Below are positions 34,716 to 43,182 of a stretch of DNA of 64,000 nucleotides, piece by piece; the first letter of the stretch is position 1, and each line of letters opens with the position of its first letter. The notes beneath the pieces were generated by a model that was not told where the DNA came from, made no database searches, and saw only the letters and a list, made by a program, of their open reading frames with translations. The position numbers were made by a program, and so were the translations under genes. The DNA lies in assembly GCF_001421785.1 (NCBI RefSeq), contig NZ_LMLB01000011.1:1-64000 (forward strand). Direction: 5' to 3'. Source of the stretch: Sphingomonas sp. Leaf33. GTDB lineage: Bacteria > Pseudomonadota > Alphaproteobacteria > Sphingomonadales > Sphingomonadaceae.

Positions 34716-37700
34716 TCAGAAGTTGACGGTCACGCCGGCGACGAACTGGCGACCCAGCAGGTCGTAGCCCATCAGCGTGTTGTTGCGCAGCAGGCCGAGC
34801 ACGTTGCGGGCGTTCGGCAGCAGCGGCGGATCGGTGTCGAACACGTTGTTCACCGCCAGGCGCAGCGAATACTGCTTGGCGATGTCGAACCCGACCGACA
34901 GGTCGATGTAGTCGTATGCACCGGTCCGGGCGTAGGTCGCCCGGCGATCCGCGGCCGTGAACGGGATGCCGGTGCCGGTCGGATCGGTCACGTTGTACGT
35001 GATCGTCGTGTTCGAGCGGTGGCGCCAGTTGACCGACACGTTGGCGACGCGGTCCGCCGTCGTCCACGTGGTGCGCAGCGTGTGCGACCAGCGTGGCAGG
35101 CTTTCGCCGCAGAACGGACCGAAGTAACCGACGCAGTTGCGGTCGGCGAGTTCCGGTGCGTCCTGGTTGCCGACCTTCGTCGCCAGCGACCCGTTGAACG
35201 ACGTGTCGAGACGGCCGAGCTTGCCGATGCCGACGCCGTACTGGCCCTGGAAGTCCCAGCTGTGGAACGACGACTTGAAGCCGTTGGTCAGGCCTTGCGC
35301 GAAGAACCCGGTGGTCGGGTTGGTGTTCGCTGCGCTGAACAGCGTGAAGGTGCCCGGATTACGCACCACGCCACGGCAGTAGAAGTCGGTCTGGATGGTC
35401 AGGCAGCCGTTCAGGAAGTCGGCGGCGGCGTAGTAGTTGATCGAGTCCTTCAGGTCGACGAGGATGCGATCGATCGACACGGTCAGGCCGGGGACGAAGC
35501 GCGGGCGCAGGATCACGCCGAAGGTCTTCGTATAGGCCGTCTCCGGCGTCAGCCCGAATCCGCCGTTGCGGATCGTGCAGGCGCCGTCCGGACAGCTGAG
35601 CGTCGCGCTGCCGTAGAGGTTGTCGGGCAGGCCGGTCGCGCGGCACTGCGCGATCGTCGCGGTCGGCGCGACCAGCACGTTCGGGTTGGTCGGGCTCGGC
35701 GTCGAGGCGCACGGATCGTTGCGCGACCCGATGCTGTTGTATTCGATCAGCGATGCCGACGCCGCCTGGGTGACGCTGGGCGCGCGCTGCGCCTTGTTGT
35801 ACGCACCACGGAAGCCGATGTCCTCGATCGGCGACCAGATTCCCTCGACCTTCCAGGTGTTGAAGGTGCCCTGCAGGCGGTTGTATTTGGACACGCGGTA
35901 GCCGGCGTTCAGCTGCAACAGCTTCGTCCAGCTCTTGTCCTCGACCAGCGGGGCCTGGACTTCGACGTTGCCTTCGATGACGTTCTGCGTGAACACACCG
36001 TTCGAACCGCCGTAGAACGACCGGTACTGCGCGTCGGCGCTGTTGGTCTGCTTCTCGTCCCGATATTCGCCGCCGAACGCGATCGCGATGCCCTGCGTCG
36101 CCAGCGGCGAGGTGATGCCGTACTTGCCGAGATCGCCGCCGATCGTGACCAGACCCTGGAACATGCGCGCGGCATTGTTCGATGCCGAATTGCCCAGGTC
36201 GAACGCGCCGCCGCCGAACAGGTACGACTGGAGCGCCGGGCTGCCGTTGAAGGGCAGGAACGCGTTGAAGGGGACGCACGCCGGATCGGTGCCGTTCACG
36301 ACCGAACGGCAGGTCGGGACGCCGTTGACCGATACCACGTCGACCGCACGGCTGACCTTGGTGAAGTCGGCAAAGGTCTGGCCCTGCGACGTGATCTCGT
36401 TGCGCGACAGCACCGCGACCGCGTCATAGTTCCACACGTCGCCGAACACGCGACCGCGCGCACCTGCGGTGAATCGATAGCCCTTGTTGATGAAGCGGCT
36501 GTCGGTCGGGCCGTTGTCGTCGAACCGGTAGCGGACGTCGATCGGGACGATCGTCGCCGTGCCGGCCTGTGCACCGCACAACGTGGTCGCCTGCGACGCC
36601 GACAGGTAGGGATTGTTGCAGCCGACCTGGTACGGCGTGCTGCCATACGCGCCGAAGTTCAGCGTGCGCGCGAGCTGCGGGTTGCGCGATTCGTCGCGGT
36701 ACACCAGCGCAGTGCCATAGAGTTCCAGCCCCTGCGCGACCTTGGCCGTCAGGAAGCCGCCGTAATTGACGCGTTCGAATTCGCGCTGGAAGGCGAAGCC
36801 GTCATACGGATTGGCCGCGGTGTTCGGGCCGGAATTGATCGGCACGAAGGTGCGCGAGCCGTTCGGGTTGTTGACCAGCTGGCGGTTCTGGTTGGCACCG
36901 GCGAGCGGCGACAGCGGAATGATCGTGCCGGCGGGCGTGAAGCTGGCGACCGAGCAGGCCAGCGGCCCGTCGCGGGTCGGCTGCGTCACTTCGCAGGCCG
37001 AATAGGACCGGTTGCGCAGCGGGATCAGGTCCGACTTGCGATAGTTGACGAACGCGCTGATGTTCACCGCATTGTCGAACAGGTTCTTGCCCGCCGCCAG
37101 CGTGACGTTGGTGCGACCACCGTCATTGACCATGCTGGTGCTGGCCGGGAAGAACGCGCGGTTCGCCGCGTCGGTCACGGGCCCGGCGCGGTTGTTGTGG
37201 TTGTAGAAGCTGTAGTTGCCGTCCAGCCGGATGCCGTCGAAATTCTTCTTCAGCACGAAATTGACGACGCCCGAGACCGCGTCCGACCCGTAGACCGACG
37301 ATGCGCCGCCCGACAGCACGTCGATGCGCTCGACCAGCGCGTTCGGGATCAGGCTGGTGTCCTGCTGGTTGACCAGGCCCAGGCGCGTGCCGTCGACCAG
37401 GACCAGCGTGCGTTCGAAGCCCAGGCTGCGCAGCTTGATGCGCTGGGCGCCGCTCGAATCGGCGTAGTTCTGCTCGGCATTCGCCTGGATCTGCGGCAGG
37501 CGGTTCAGCACCTCCTCGATCGTCGTCGCGCCCTGCGCGGCGATCTCGGCGGTGGTCACCGTCGTGATCGGCGCGGCCGATGTGTTGTTCGGGCGAAGGA
37601 TGCGCGTGCCGGTGACGACGACGTCGCCCGCGCGATTCAACGTGTCGGTACGCGTGTCGTCGTCGGCCAGCTTCGCGTCGGCGACGGGATCGCCGGTCTG

Positions 37701-37790
37701 GCCGGCGGTGGTGGTCTGTGCCGCAGCCGGCAGGGCAAGGCCCGTCGCCAGCACGGTCGTCATCAGCAGATGCGTCAGTGTCGTTTTCAT
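34716..37790 (-). CDS. TonB-dependent receptor (oar/porin type)
   Basis: The 1024-residue outer-membrane receptor has a signal peptide (cleavage after PAAAQ, ~residue 25), a TonB box region (GDVVVTGTRI), a plug domain with SIDVLSGGASSVYGSDAVSGVVNFVLKK-type sequence (residues ~150-190) and a long beta-barrel ending in AGVTVNF, with the terminal Phe required for assembly. It follows the glycosylasparaginase gene by 65 bases and ends with a terminator. Its place behind GlcNAc and asparaginase genes suggests uptake of glycopeptide or oligosaccharide; the ligand cannot be read from sequence. Confidence 0.92.
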   Translation of the reverse strand: MKTTLTHLLMTTVLATGLALPAAAQTTTAGQTGDPVADAKLADDDTRTDTLNRAGDVVVTGTRILRPNNTSAAPITTVTTAEIAAQGATTIEEVLNRLPQIQANAEQNYADSSGAQRIKLRSLGFERTLVLVDGTRLGLVNQQDTSLIPNALVERIDVLSGGASSVYGSDAVSGVVNFVLKKNFDGIRLDGNYSFYNHNNRAGPVTDAANRAFFPASTSMVNDGGRTNVTLAAGKNLFDNAVNISAFVNYRKSDLIPLRNRSYSACEVTQPTRDGPLACSVASFTPAGTIIPLSPLAGANQNRQLVNNPNGSRTFVPINSGPNTAANPYDGFAFQREFERVNYGGFLTAKVAQGLELYGTALVYRDESRNPQLARTLNFGAYGSTPYQVGCNNPYLSASQATTLCGAQAGTATIVPIDVRYRFDDNGPTDSRFINKGYRFTAGARGRVFGDVWNYDAVAVLSRNEITSQGQTFADFTKVSRAVDVVSVNGVPTCRSVVNGTDPACVPFNAFLPFNGSPALQSYLFGGGAFDLGNSASNNAARMFQGLVTIGGDLGKYGITSPLATQGIAIAFGGEYRDEKQTNSADAQYRSFYGGSNGVFTQNVIEGNVEVQAPLVEDKSWTKLLQLNAGYRVSKYNRLQGTFNTWKVEGIWSPIEDIGFRGAYNKAQRAPSVTQAASASLIEYNSIGSRNDPCASTPSPTNPNVLVAPTATIAQCRATGLPDNLYGSATLSCPDGACTIRNGGFGLTPETAYTKTFGVILRPRFVPGLTVSIDRILVDLKDSINYYAAADFLNGCLTIQTDFYCRGVVRNPGTFTLFSAANTNPTTGFFAQGLTNGFKSSFHSWDFQGQYGVGIGKLGRLDTSFNGSLATKVGNQDAPELADRNCVGYFGPFCGESLPRWSHTLRTTWTTADRVANVSVNWRHRSNTTITYNVTDPTGTGIPFTAADRRATYARTGAYDYIDLSVGFDIAKQYSLRLAVNNVFDTDPPLLPNARNVLGLLRNNTLMGYDLLGRQFVAGVTVNF

Positions 37791-37855
37791 GTTGTCCCCT
37801 TTTGTCCTCCTCGCAGACGCGCTCTAGCCGGCGCGTTTCACGAATATTCCGGTTC

Positions 37856-38890
37856 TCAGCCGCGCAGCGACGGCGCCGCGCGCACGTCGGTGCGGCCGGC
37901 GGCATCGGTAACGGCGTACGTGAAGCCCTTTTGCAGCGCGAAGGCGCCGACACGACCGGCGCGGTCGAGCGCCAGGAAGCCGACCTGCGCATCCTTCACC
38001 GCGTCGCCGCGCAACCGCACGATATGTTCGACCGCCTCGCGGCACGCCGCGTCCGCCGACAGGCCGCCGCGCATCGATGCGACGACGCGCGCGGTGCCGG
38101 CTATGCGGGTCACTTCCTCGCCCACGCCGGTCGCGGTCGCGGCGCCGACGCCGGCCTCCACGAACAGGCCCGATCCGACCTGTGGTGAATCGCCGACGCG
38201 GCCGTGCATCTTGAACGCCATACCCGACGTCGTGCAGGCGCCCGCGAAGCGTCCGTCCGCGCCGCGGCCGATGATGCCGATGGTGTCGTGGTTGCGCGCG
38301 TCGCCGCGGATGCCGGTGCCGCCGATGCGGTTCTCGATATTCGCCTCGGGCGTGTACTTGGCGGTCTTCAGCCAGTCCTGCCATGCTTGGCGCGCCTCGG
38401 GCGTCAGCAGGTTGCGCTTGGGAAAGCCGTTGGCGAGCGCAAAGCGGGTCGCGCCGTCGCCGACCAGGAAGGTGTGCGGCGTCCGCTCCATCACCGCGCG
38501 CGCGACCGACACGGCGTGCATCACGTCCTGAAGTGCTGCGACCGCGCCGACCTGGCCCGCGTCATCCATGATGACCGCATCCAGCGTCACGATGCCGTCG
38601 CGATCGGGATAGCCGGAATAGCCGACCGAATGATTGGTCGGATCCGCCTCCGGCACGCGGGCGCCGGCTTCGATCGCGTCGAGCAGGCTGCCGCCCGCGG
38701 CGAGTTTAGCCACGGCTGCAGCGTTGGCGGCGGCACCGAAATCCCAGGTGGAGACCATAATCGCGCCGGCAGGAGCCGCAGCGCGGGCCGGGGCGAGGCC
38801 GCCGGCCAGCGTCAATCCGGCGCCGGCAGCCAGCACGCGACGGCGCTGCGGCGACACTAGCGGATCGATGGGCTTGCTCTCCACGGGCAT
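37856..38890 (-). CDS. glycosylasparaginase (N4-GlcNAc-asparaginase)
   Basis: The ~344-residue Ntn hydrolase has a Tat-type leader (PQRRRVLAAGAGLTLAGG), so it is exported. The autocleavage/catalytic site reads NHDTIGIIG, with Thr203 as the expected new N-terminal nucleophile. This HDTIG form is that of aspartylglucosaminidase, not the GTVG of plant-type asparaginases. GACTTSGMAFKMHGRVGDSP is also family-typical. The enzyme splits the bond between Asn and the first GlcNAc of N-glycans. ATG 38890 is preferred over the adjacent GTG because of ribosome-binding spacing. It follows the PTS gene by about 135 bases. Confidence 0.88.
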   Translation of the reverse strand: MPVESKPIDPLVSPQRRRVLAAGAGLTLAGGLAPARAAAPAGAIMVSTWDFGAAANAAAVAKLAAGGSLLDAIEAGARVPEADPTNHSVGYSGYPDRDGIVTLDAVIMDDAGQVGAVAALQDVMHAVSVARAVMERTPHTFLVGDGATRFALANGFPKRNLLTPEARQAWQDWLKTAKYTPEANIENRIGGTGIRGDARNHDTIGIIGRGADGRFAGACTTSGMAFKMHGRVGDSPQVGSGLFVEAGVGAATATGVGEEVTRIAGTARVVASMRGGLSADAACREAVEHIVRLRGDAVKDAQVGFLALDRAGRVGAFALQKGFTYAVTDAAGRTDVRAAPSLRG

Positions 38891-39025
38891 CACGAACCTT
38901 TCAACGTCTGGGCCGCAGCAACGCAGGTTAAACGTTGGCTTTCAAGAGCGAAAACATATTTCACTTGCGCGATGCTTCGGATCGCGGGGCAGGTGTGGCT
39001 TTCCGGCACCGGGTGCCGGTGGGTT

Positions 39026-40717
39026 TCAGCCGAAGCGGGTGTCGTCGATCAGCAGGTGCACGATGTCGGGTGCGATCTGCGCGACGCCGCGGATGCCGGG
39101 GGCATTCACATCGCCCACGCGCGCTTCCTGCCGCAGCACAACGCGGATTCGGCCGGGCTTGCGGACGATTTCGGCGATGTTGCCGGCGCCACCCAATGCG
39201 GCCACGATGATCGCGGGCAGGTCGCCCCCGACGGGTGTCGCCGCGGGAGTTGCCGGTGTCGGCGATACGGTTCCGCCGTCGATCGCCGCGCGCATATCCA
39301 TCGCCAGCCCATCGGCGATACCGCCCACGACCACCTGCACCGCGGTTGCGGAGGGGCGCAGCACGCCGCGCGCGCCGAGCGCCTTCAGCGCGGCGTCGTC
39401 GACCTTCGACTGATCGGCGACCTGCAACCGCAGCCGCGTCGTGCATGCATCGATGCTGCGCAGGTTCGCGCCTCCGCCCAGCGCCGCGAGATAAGCGGCC
39501 GCGCGCGCATCGGCGGTCCTGGGCGCGGCAGCCGGAGCGGGGGCCTCGCCGGGCTCGCGCCCCGGAGTCGGCAGGTTGAAGCGCACGATCGCCCAGCGGA
39601 ACAGGCCGTAGTAGATCGCGGCATAGGCCGCACCCACCGGCAGCAGCAGCAGCGGCCTGGTCGCGCGGCCGTAGTTCAGGACATAGTCGAACAGCCCGGC
39701 CGAGAAGCCATAGCCCAGCCGCACGCCCAGCGCGTTCATGATCGCCTCCGCCGCGCCCGTCAGCACCGCGTGGATCGCGTAGAGCAGGGGCGCCAGGAAC
39801 ATGAAGCTGAATTCGATCGGCTCGGTCACACCGGTCAGGAACGACGTCAGCGCCAGGCTGAACAACAGGCCACCGACCGCTTTCCGCCGGTCGGGCAGTG
39901 CGGTGTGGTACATCGCCAGACATGCGGCGGGCAGGCCGAACATCATGACCGGGAAGAACCCCGACATGAACCCGCCCGCGGTCGGATCCCCCGCAAAGAA
40001 GCGGCTGAGATCGCCGGTCTTGCCCGCATATTCGCCGACGACGAAATAGGCGACGTTGTTCAGGATGTGGTGCAGGCCCGTCACCAGCAGCAGTCGGTTG
40101 AGCACGCCGAACGCGAACAGTCCCCAGCCGCCGGCCGCGACGACCCCGGTGCTGAGCGCATCGACGCCCGCATTCACGCTGGCATAGGAGAGGCCCAGCA
40201 CCAGCGCGATGACGAGGCCGGCGACCCCGGCGATGATCGGCACGAACCGCCGCCCGCCGAAGAAGGCGAGGTAATCGGGCAGCTTGAACGTCGCAAAGCG
40301 GTTGTAGAACAGCCCGCCGATCAGCCCCGCGGCGATGCCGATCGGCACCTGCAGCTTGGCGATGGCGGCGGACTTCCATGCGGCGGTGACCAGGCCTTGC
40401 GCGCCCTCGGGCACGCCTGCCAGCACATCGGCAGGGACGGTCAGGAACACCTGCGCGCCGTTGTCACTCACGAGGTAGCAGGTGACGCCGGCGAGTGCTG
40501 CGGCGCCGTTGCCGTCGCGTGCGAAGCCGGTCGCGACGCCGACCGCGAAAAGCAATCCCAGATGTGCAAAGATCGCATCGCCCGCCGCGCTCAGGAAGGC
40601 GATGTCGAGCAGGTCGGGCTGGCCGAGGCGCAGCATCAGCCCCGCGACCGGCAGCACCGCGATCGGCAGCATCAGCGCGCGGCCGAGCGGCTGGAGAAAG
40701 GCCATCGGCGAGGTCAT
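39026..40717 (-). CDS. nagE: GlcNAc-type PTS transporter EIICB (NagE-like)
   Basis: The 563-residue protein has a glucose/GlcNAc-family EIIC domain of ~10 helices (residues 1-385, with GVTEPIEFSFMFLAP near 295). An EIIB domain follows with the phosphorylated Cys425 in IDACTTRLRL. A third part, residues 500-563, repeats the EIIB sequence but carries Lys520 where Cys should be, so it is a degenerate EIIB. No EIIA is attached; that is supplied by the overlapping EIIA-HPr-EI gene. It imports GlcNAc as GlcNAc-6-phosphate. ATG 40717 overlaps the preceding stop by four bases. Confidence 0.9.
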   Translation of the reverse strand: MTSPMAFLQPLGRALMLPIAVLPVAGLMLRLGQPDLLDIAFLSAAGDAIFAHLGLLFAVGVATGFARDGNGAAALAGVTCYLVSDNGAQVFLTVPADVLAGVPEGAQGLVTAAWKSAAIAKLQVPIGIAAGLIGGLFYNRFATFKLPDYLAFFGGRRFVPIIAGVAGLVIALVLGLSYASVNAGVDALSTGVVAAGGWGLFAFGVLNRLLLVTGLHHILNNVAYFVVGEYAGKTGDLSRFFAGDPTAGGFMSGFFPVMMFGLPAACLAMYHTALPDRRKAVGGLLFSLALTSFLTGVTEPIEFSFMFLAPLLYAIHAVLTGAAEAIMNALGVRLGYGFSAGLFDYVLNYGRATRPLLLLPVGAAYAAIYYGLFRWAIVRFNLPTPGREPGEAPAPAAAPRTADARAAAYLAALGGGANLRSIDACTTRLRLQVADQSKVDDAALKALGARGVLRPSATAVQVVVGGIADGLAMDMRAAIDGGTVSPTPATPAATPVGGDLPAIIVAALGGAGNIAEIVRKPGRIRVVLRQEARVGDVNAPGIRGVAQIAPDIVHLLIDDTRFG

Positions 40718-43182
40718 GCGGCGTCTCCGGATGCGAAAGTGCGGGCCAGCGCGCGAACCTCTGCGGCCGAGGCCAGGCGTTGCGCCGCTTGCGCATGGGC
40801 CCTTGCCTGCGCGTGCGACAGGCCGGCGACCAGCGCACGAGTGGCGGCGACGCGCGAAGGCGGCACCGAAAGCGAGGTGACGCCCAGCCCGACCAGGATC
40901 GGCGCAGCCAGCGGATCGGCGGCCATCCCGCCGCACACCCCGACCGGCACCCCGCGAGCGGCGGCGCCTTCGCAGGTCGCGGCGACCAGGCGCAGGACGG
41001 CCGGATGCAGCCCGTCGATCCCTCCGGCAACGGCTGCGTTCCCTCGGTCCATGGCGAGGGCATATTGGGTCAGGTCGTTGGTGCCGATCGACAGGAAGTC
41101 GCAGGCCTCGCTTATGAGGTCCGCGCCGATCGCGGCGGCGGGCGTCTCGACCATCGCGCCGACCGATATCGCGCGGTCGCCGCACAGCCGGTCGACGACA
41201 TCGCGCACCGCGGTGATCTCGGCCAGGCTCGCGACCATTGGCACCATGATCCTGCACGGACCGGCGTCGCTTGCGTCCAGGATCGCAGCGACCTGCGCCT
41301 CCAGCACGTCCGGGTGCGCCAGCGATACGCGGATGCCGCGCAGGCCCAGCGCCGGGTTTTCCTCGGCGGGAATGCTGAGGTAGGGCGCGGGCTTGTCGCC
41401 GCCGATGTCGAGCAGGCGGATGGTCAGCGGGCGGCCGGCCATGGCGGTGGCGATGGCGCGATAGGTCGCGGCCTGTTCGTCGCGGGTCGGCGGCGTCGGG
41501 CGGTCGAGGAACAGCAGTTCGGTGCGCAGCAGCCCGCAGCCTTCCGCCCCATCGGCGACGGCGGCGGCGGCCTCGGTCGCGTCGCCCAGATTGACGCAGA
41601 CCGCGACCTTGCGCCCGTCGCGTGTGGTCGCGGGGCGACCATCCGCACCGGCACGCGCGGCGGCGATCGCTTCGGCCGCGATGGCGATGCGGCTGCGCGC
41701 GCGGGCCTGCGCAGCGGCATCCGGGTTCGGGTGGACGGTGCCTGCGTCGCCATCGACGATCAGCGTCGCGCCATCGGTCAGGTCGGTGACGCCCGCGCCC
41801 AGCGCGACGACCATCGGGATACCTCGGGCGGCGGCCATGATCGCAACGTGCGAGGTCGGCCCGCCGCGGACCACGGCGATGCCGGCGGGCGTCCCCTCCA
41901 GCGCGGCCAGCTGCGACGGCAGCAGGTCGTCGGCGAGCAGAACCGCATCGTCAGCGACCGCGAATGCCGGGGGCGTCGTGCCAAGAACGGCGTGCGCCAG
42001 CCGCTGACCGATATCGCGCAGGTCGTCGCCCCGCTCGGCCAGACGCGCGTCGGGGCTCGCCGCCAGTGTCGCGGCCTGCGCGCGGGTAACCGAGAGCGCG
42101 GCCTGCGCGGCGCCATGACCGTCACCGACCGCGGTTTCCAGCGCGAGCAGCAGGTCGGGATCGTCGAGCATCGCCCGGTGCGCGGCCATCACGCCGTGCC
42201 CGCCGTCGAGCGCTTGCTGCAACCGGGCGAGCCCGGTGGCGAGCGCGGCACGTTCGGTCGCGACATCGCCGCTGCCCAGCGGGGCGACCATCTCGGTCGC
42301 TCGCAGCCAGCGTACCGTACCGATCGCGACGCCCGGCACCGCGCCGACTCCGGCGACGACGCCCGGCTCCAGCGCGGCGACTGCGACGCGCGGGCGGGCC
42401 GGCGGGGCGGGGGGCGCGCTGTCGGGTTCGGTCGTGGCGGTCAGGATCGCGACGATTGCGGCGGCAGCTAGATCCGCGTCAGGCCCTGCCGCCTCGATCG
42501 CGACGCGCGCGCCGTGGACCGCGCCCAGGCCAAGCAGGCCGGTCATGCTGAGCGCCGACGCGCGGGCATCGCCGCACACCAGTGTCACGCGGGCATCGCG
42601 TCCGCGCACGGCCGCGGCGATCCGCGCCGCAGGGCGCGCGTGCAGGCCGTGCGGCAACGCCACCGTCAGCGCTTCCCACTGGCCCGCCGTCGCCGGGGCG
42701 GGCGGGGCAGGGGGCGCACCGGCAGCGATCGGTGCAATCGTCAATACGGCGTCGCCGACCGCAACCATCCGCCCGGTTTCCAGCGGTGTCGCGACGAAGC
42801 CGTCGCCGACCACCAGTATCGGCGTGGCGGTGGCACTCGCGCGGCGCGCGAGCAGGTCGAGATCGAAGCGGATCAGCGGTGTGCCCTTGGCGACACGCGT
42901 GCCGGGCTCGACCAGTGCTTCGAAGCCATCGCCACCCATCGCGACGCTGTCGATGCCGATATGCAGCAACAGCTCGGCGCCGTCGTCGGTCGTCAGCGCG
43001 ACGGCGTGGCGCGCGGCATGGACGCTGGCGACGGTCGCGTCGCAGGGCGCGTGGAGCACGTCCGCGACCGGGTCGATCGCGATGCCGGTGCCCATCATCC
43101 CTCCGGCAAAGACCGCGTCGGGCACCTGTGCCAGCGGCATCGCCCAGCCCGCCAGCGGCGCGCCCAGGACCGTCTTCGTCAT
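40714..43182 (-). CDS. fused PTS EIIA-HPr-EI phosphotransferase (NagF-like)
   Basis: The 822-residue cytoplasmic protein joins three PTS parts: a glucose-type EIIA (His74 in LLLHIGIDSV), HPr (His181 in GLHARPA) and enzyme I from about residue 275. The enzyme I part has its phospho-His445 in GGPTSHVAI and the PEP site GTNDLTQYALAMDRGN and CGGMAADP. It takes phosphate from PEP and passes it through to the neighbouring EIICB. A self-contained phosphorelay like this is a hallmark of dedicated sugar PTSs in bacteria that otherwise have only the nitrogen-type PTS. It overlaps the GH2 and nagE genes by four bases each. Confidence 0.93.
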   Translation of the reverse strand: MTKTVLGAPLAGWAMPLAQVPDAVFAGGMMGTGIAIDPVADVLHAPCDATVASVHAARHAVALTTDDGAELLLHIGIDSVAMGGDGFEALVEPGTRVAKGTPLIRFDLDLLARRASATATPILVVGDGFVATPLETGRMVAVGDAVLTIAPIAAGAPPAPPAPATAGQWEALTVALPHGLHARPAARIAAAVRGRDARVTLVCGDARASALSMTGLLGLGAVHGARVAIEAAGPDADLAAAAIVAILTATTEPDSAPPAPPARPRVAVAALEPGVVAGVGAVPGVAIGTVRWLRATEMVAPLGSGDVATERAALATGLARLQQALDGGHGVMAAHRAMLDDPDLLLALETAVGDGHGAAQAALSVTRAQAATLAASPDARLAERGDDLRDIGQRLAHAVLGTTPPAFAVADDAVLLADDLLPSQLAALEGTPAGIAVVRGGPTSHVAIMAAARGIPMVVALGAGVTDLTDGATLIVDGDAGTVHPNPDAAAQARARSRIAIAAEAIAAARAGADGRPATTRDGRKVAVCVNLGDATEAAAAVADGAEGCGLLRTELLFLDRPTPPTRDEQAATYRAIATAMAGRPLTIRLLDIGGDKPAPYLSIPAEENPALGLRGIRVSLAHPDVLEAQVAAILDASDAGPCRIMVPMVASLAEITAVRDVVDRLCGDRAISVGAMVETPAAAIGADLISEACDFLSIGTNDLTQYALAMDRGNAAVAGGIDGLHPAVLRLVAATCEGAAARGVPVGVCGGMAADPLAAPILVGLGVTSLSVPPSRVAATRALVAGLSHAQARAHAQAAQRLASAAEVRALARTFASGDAA

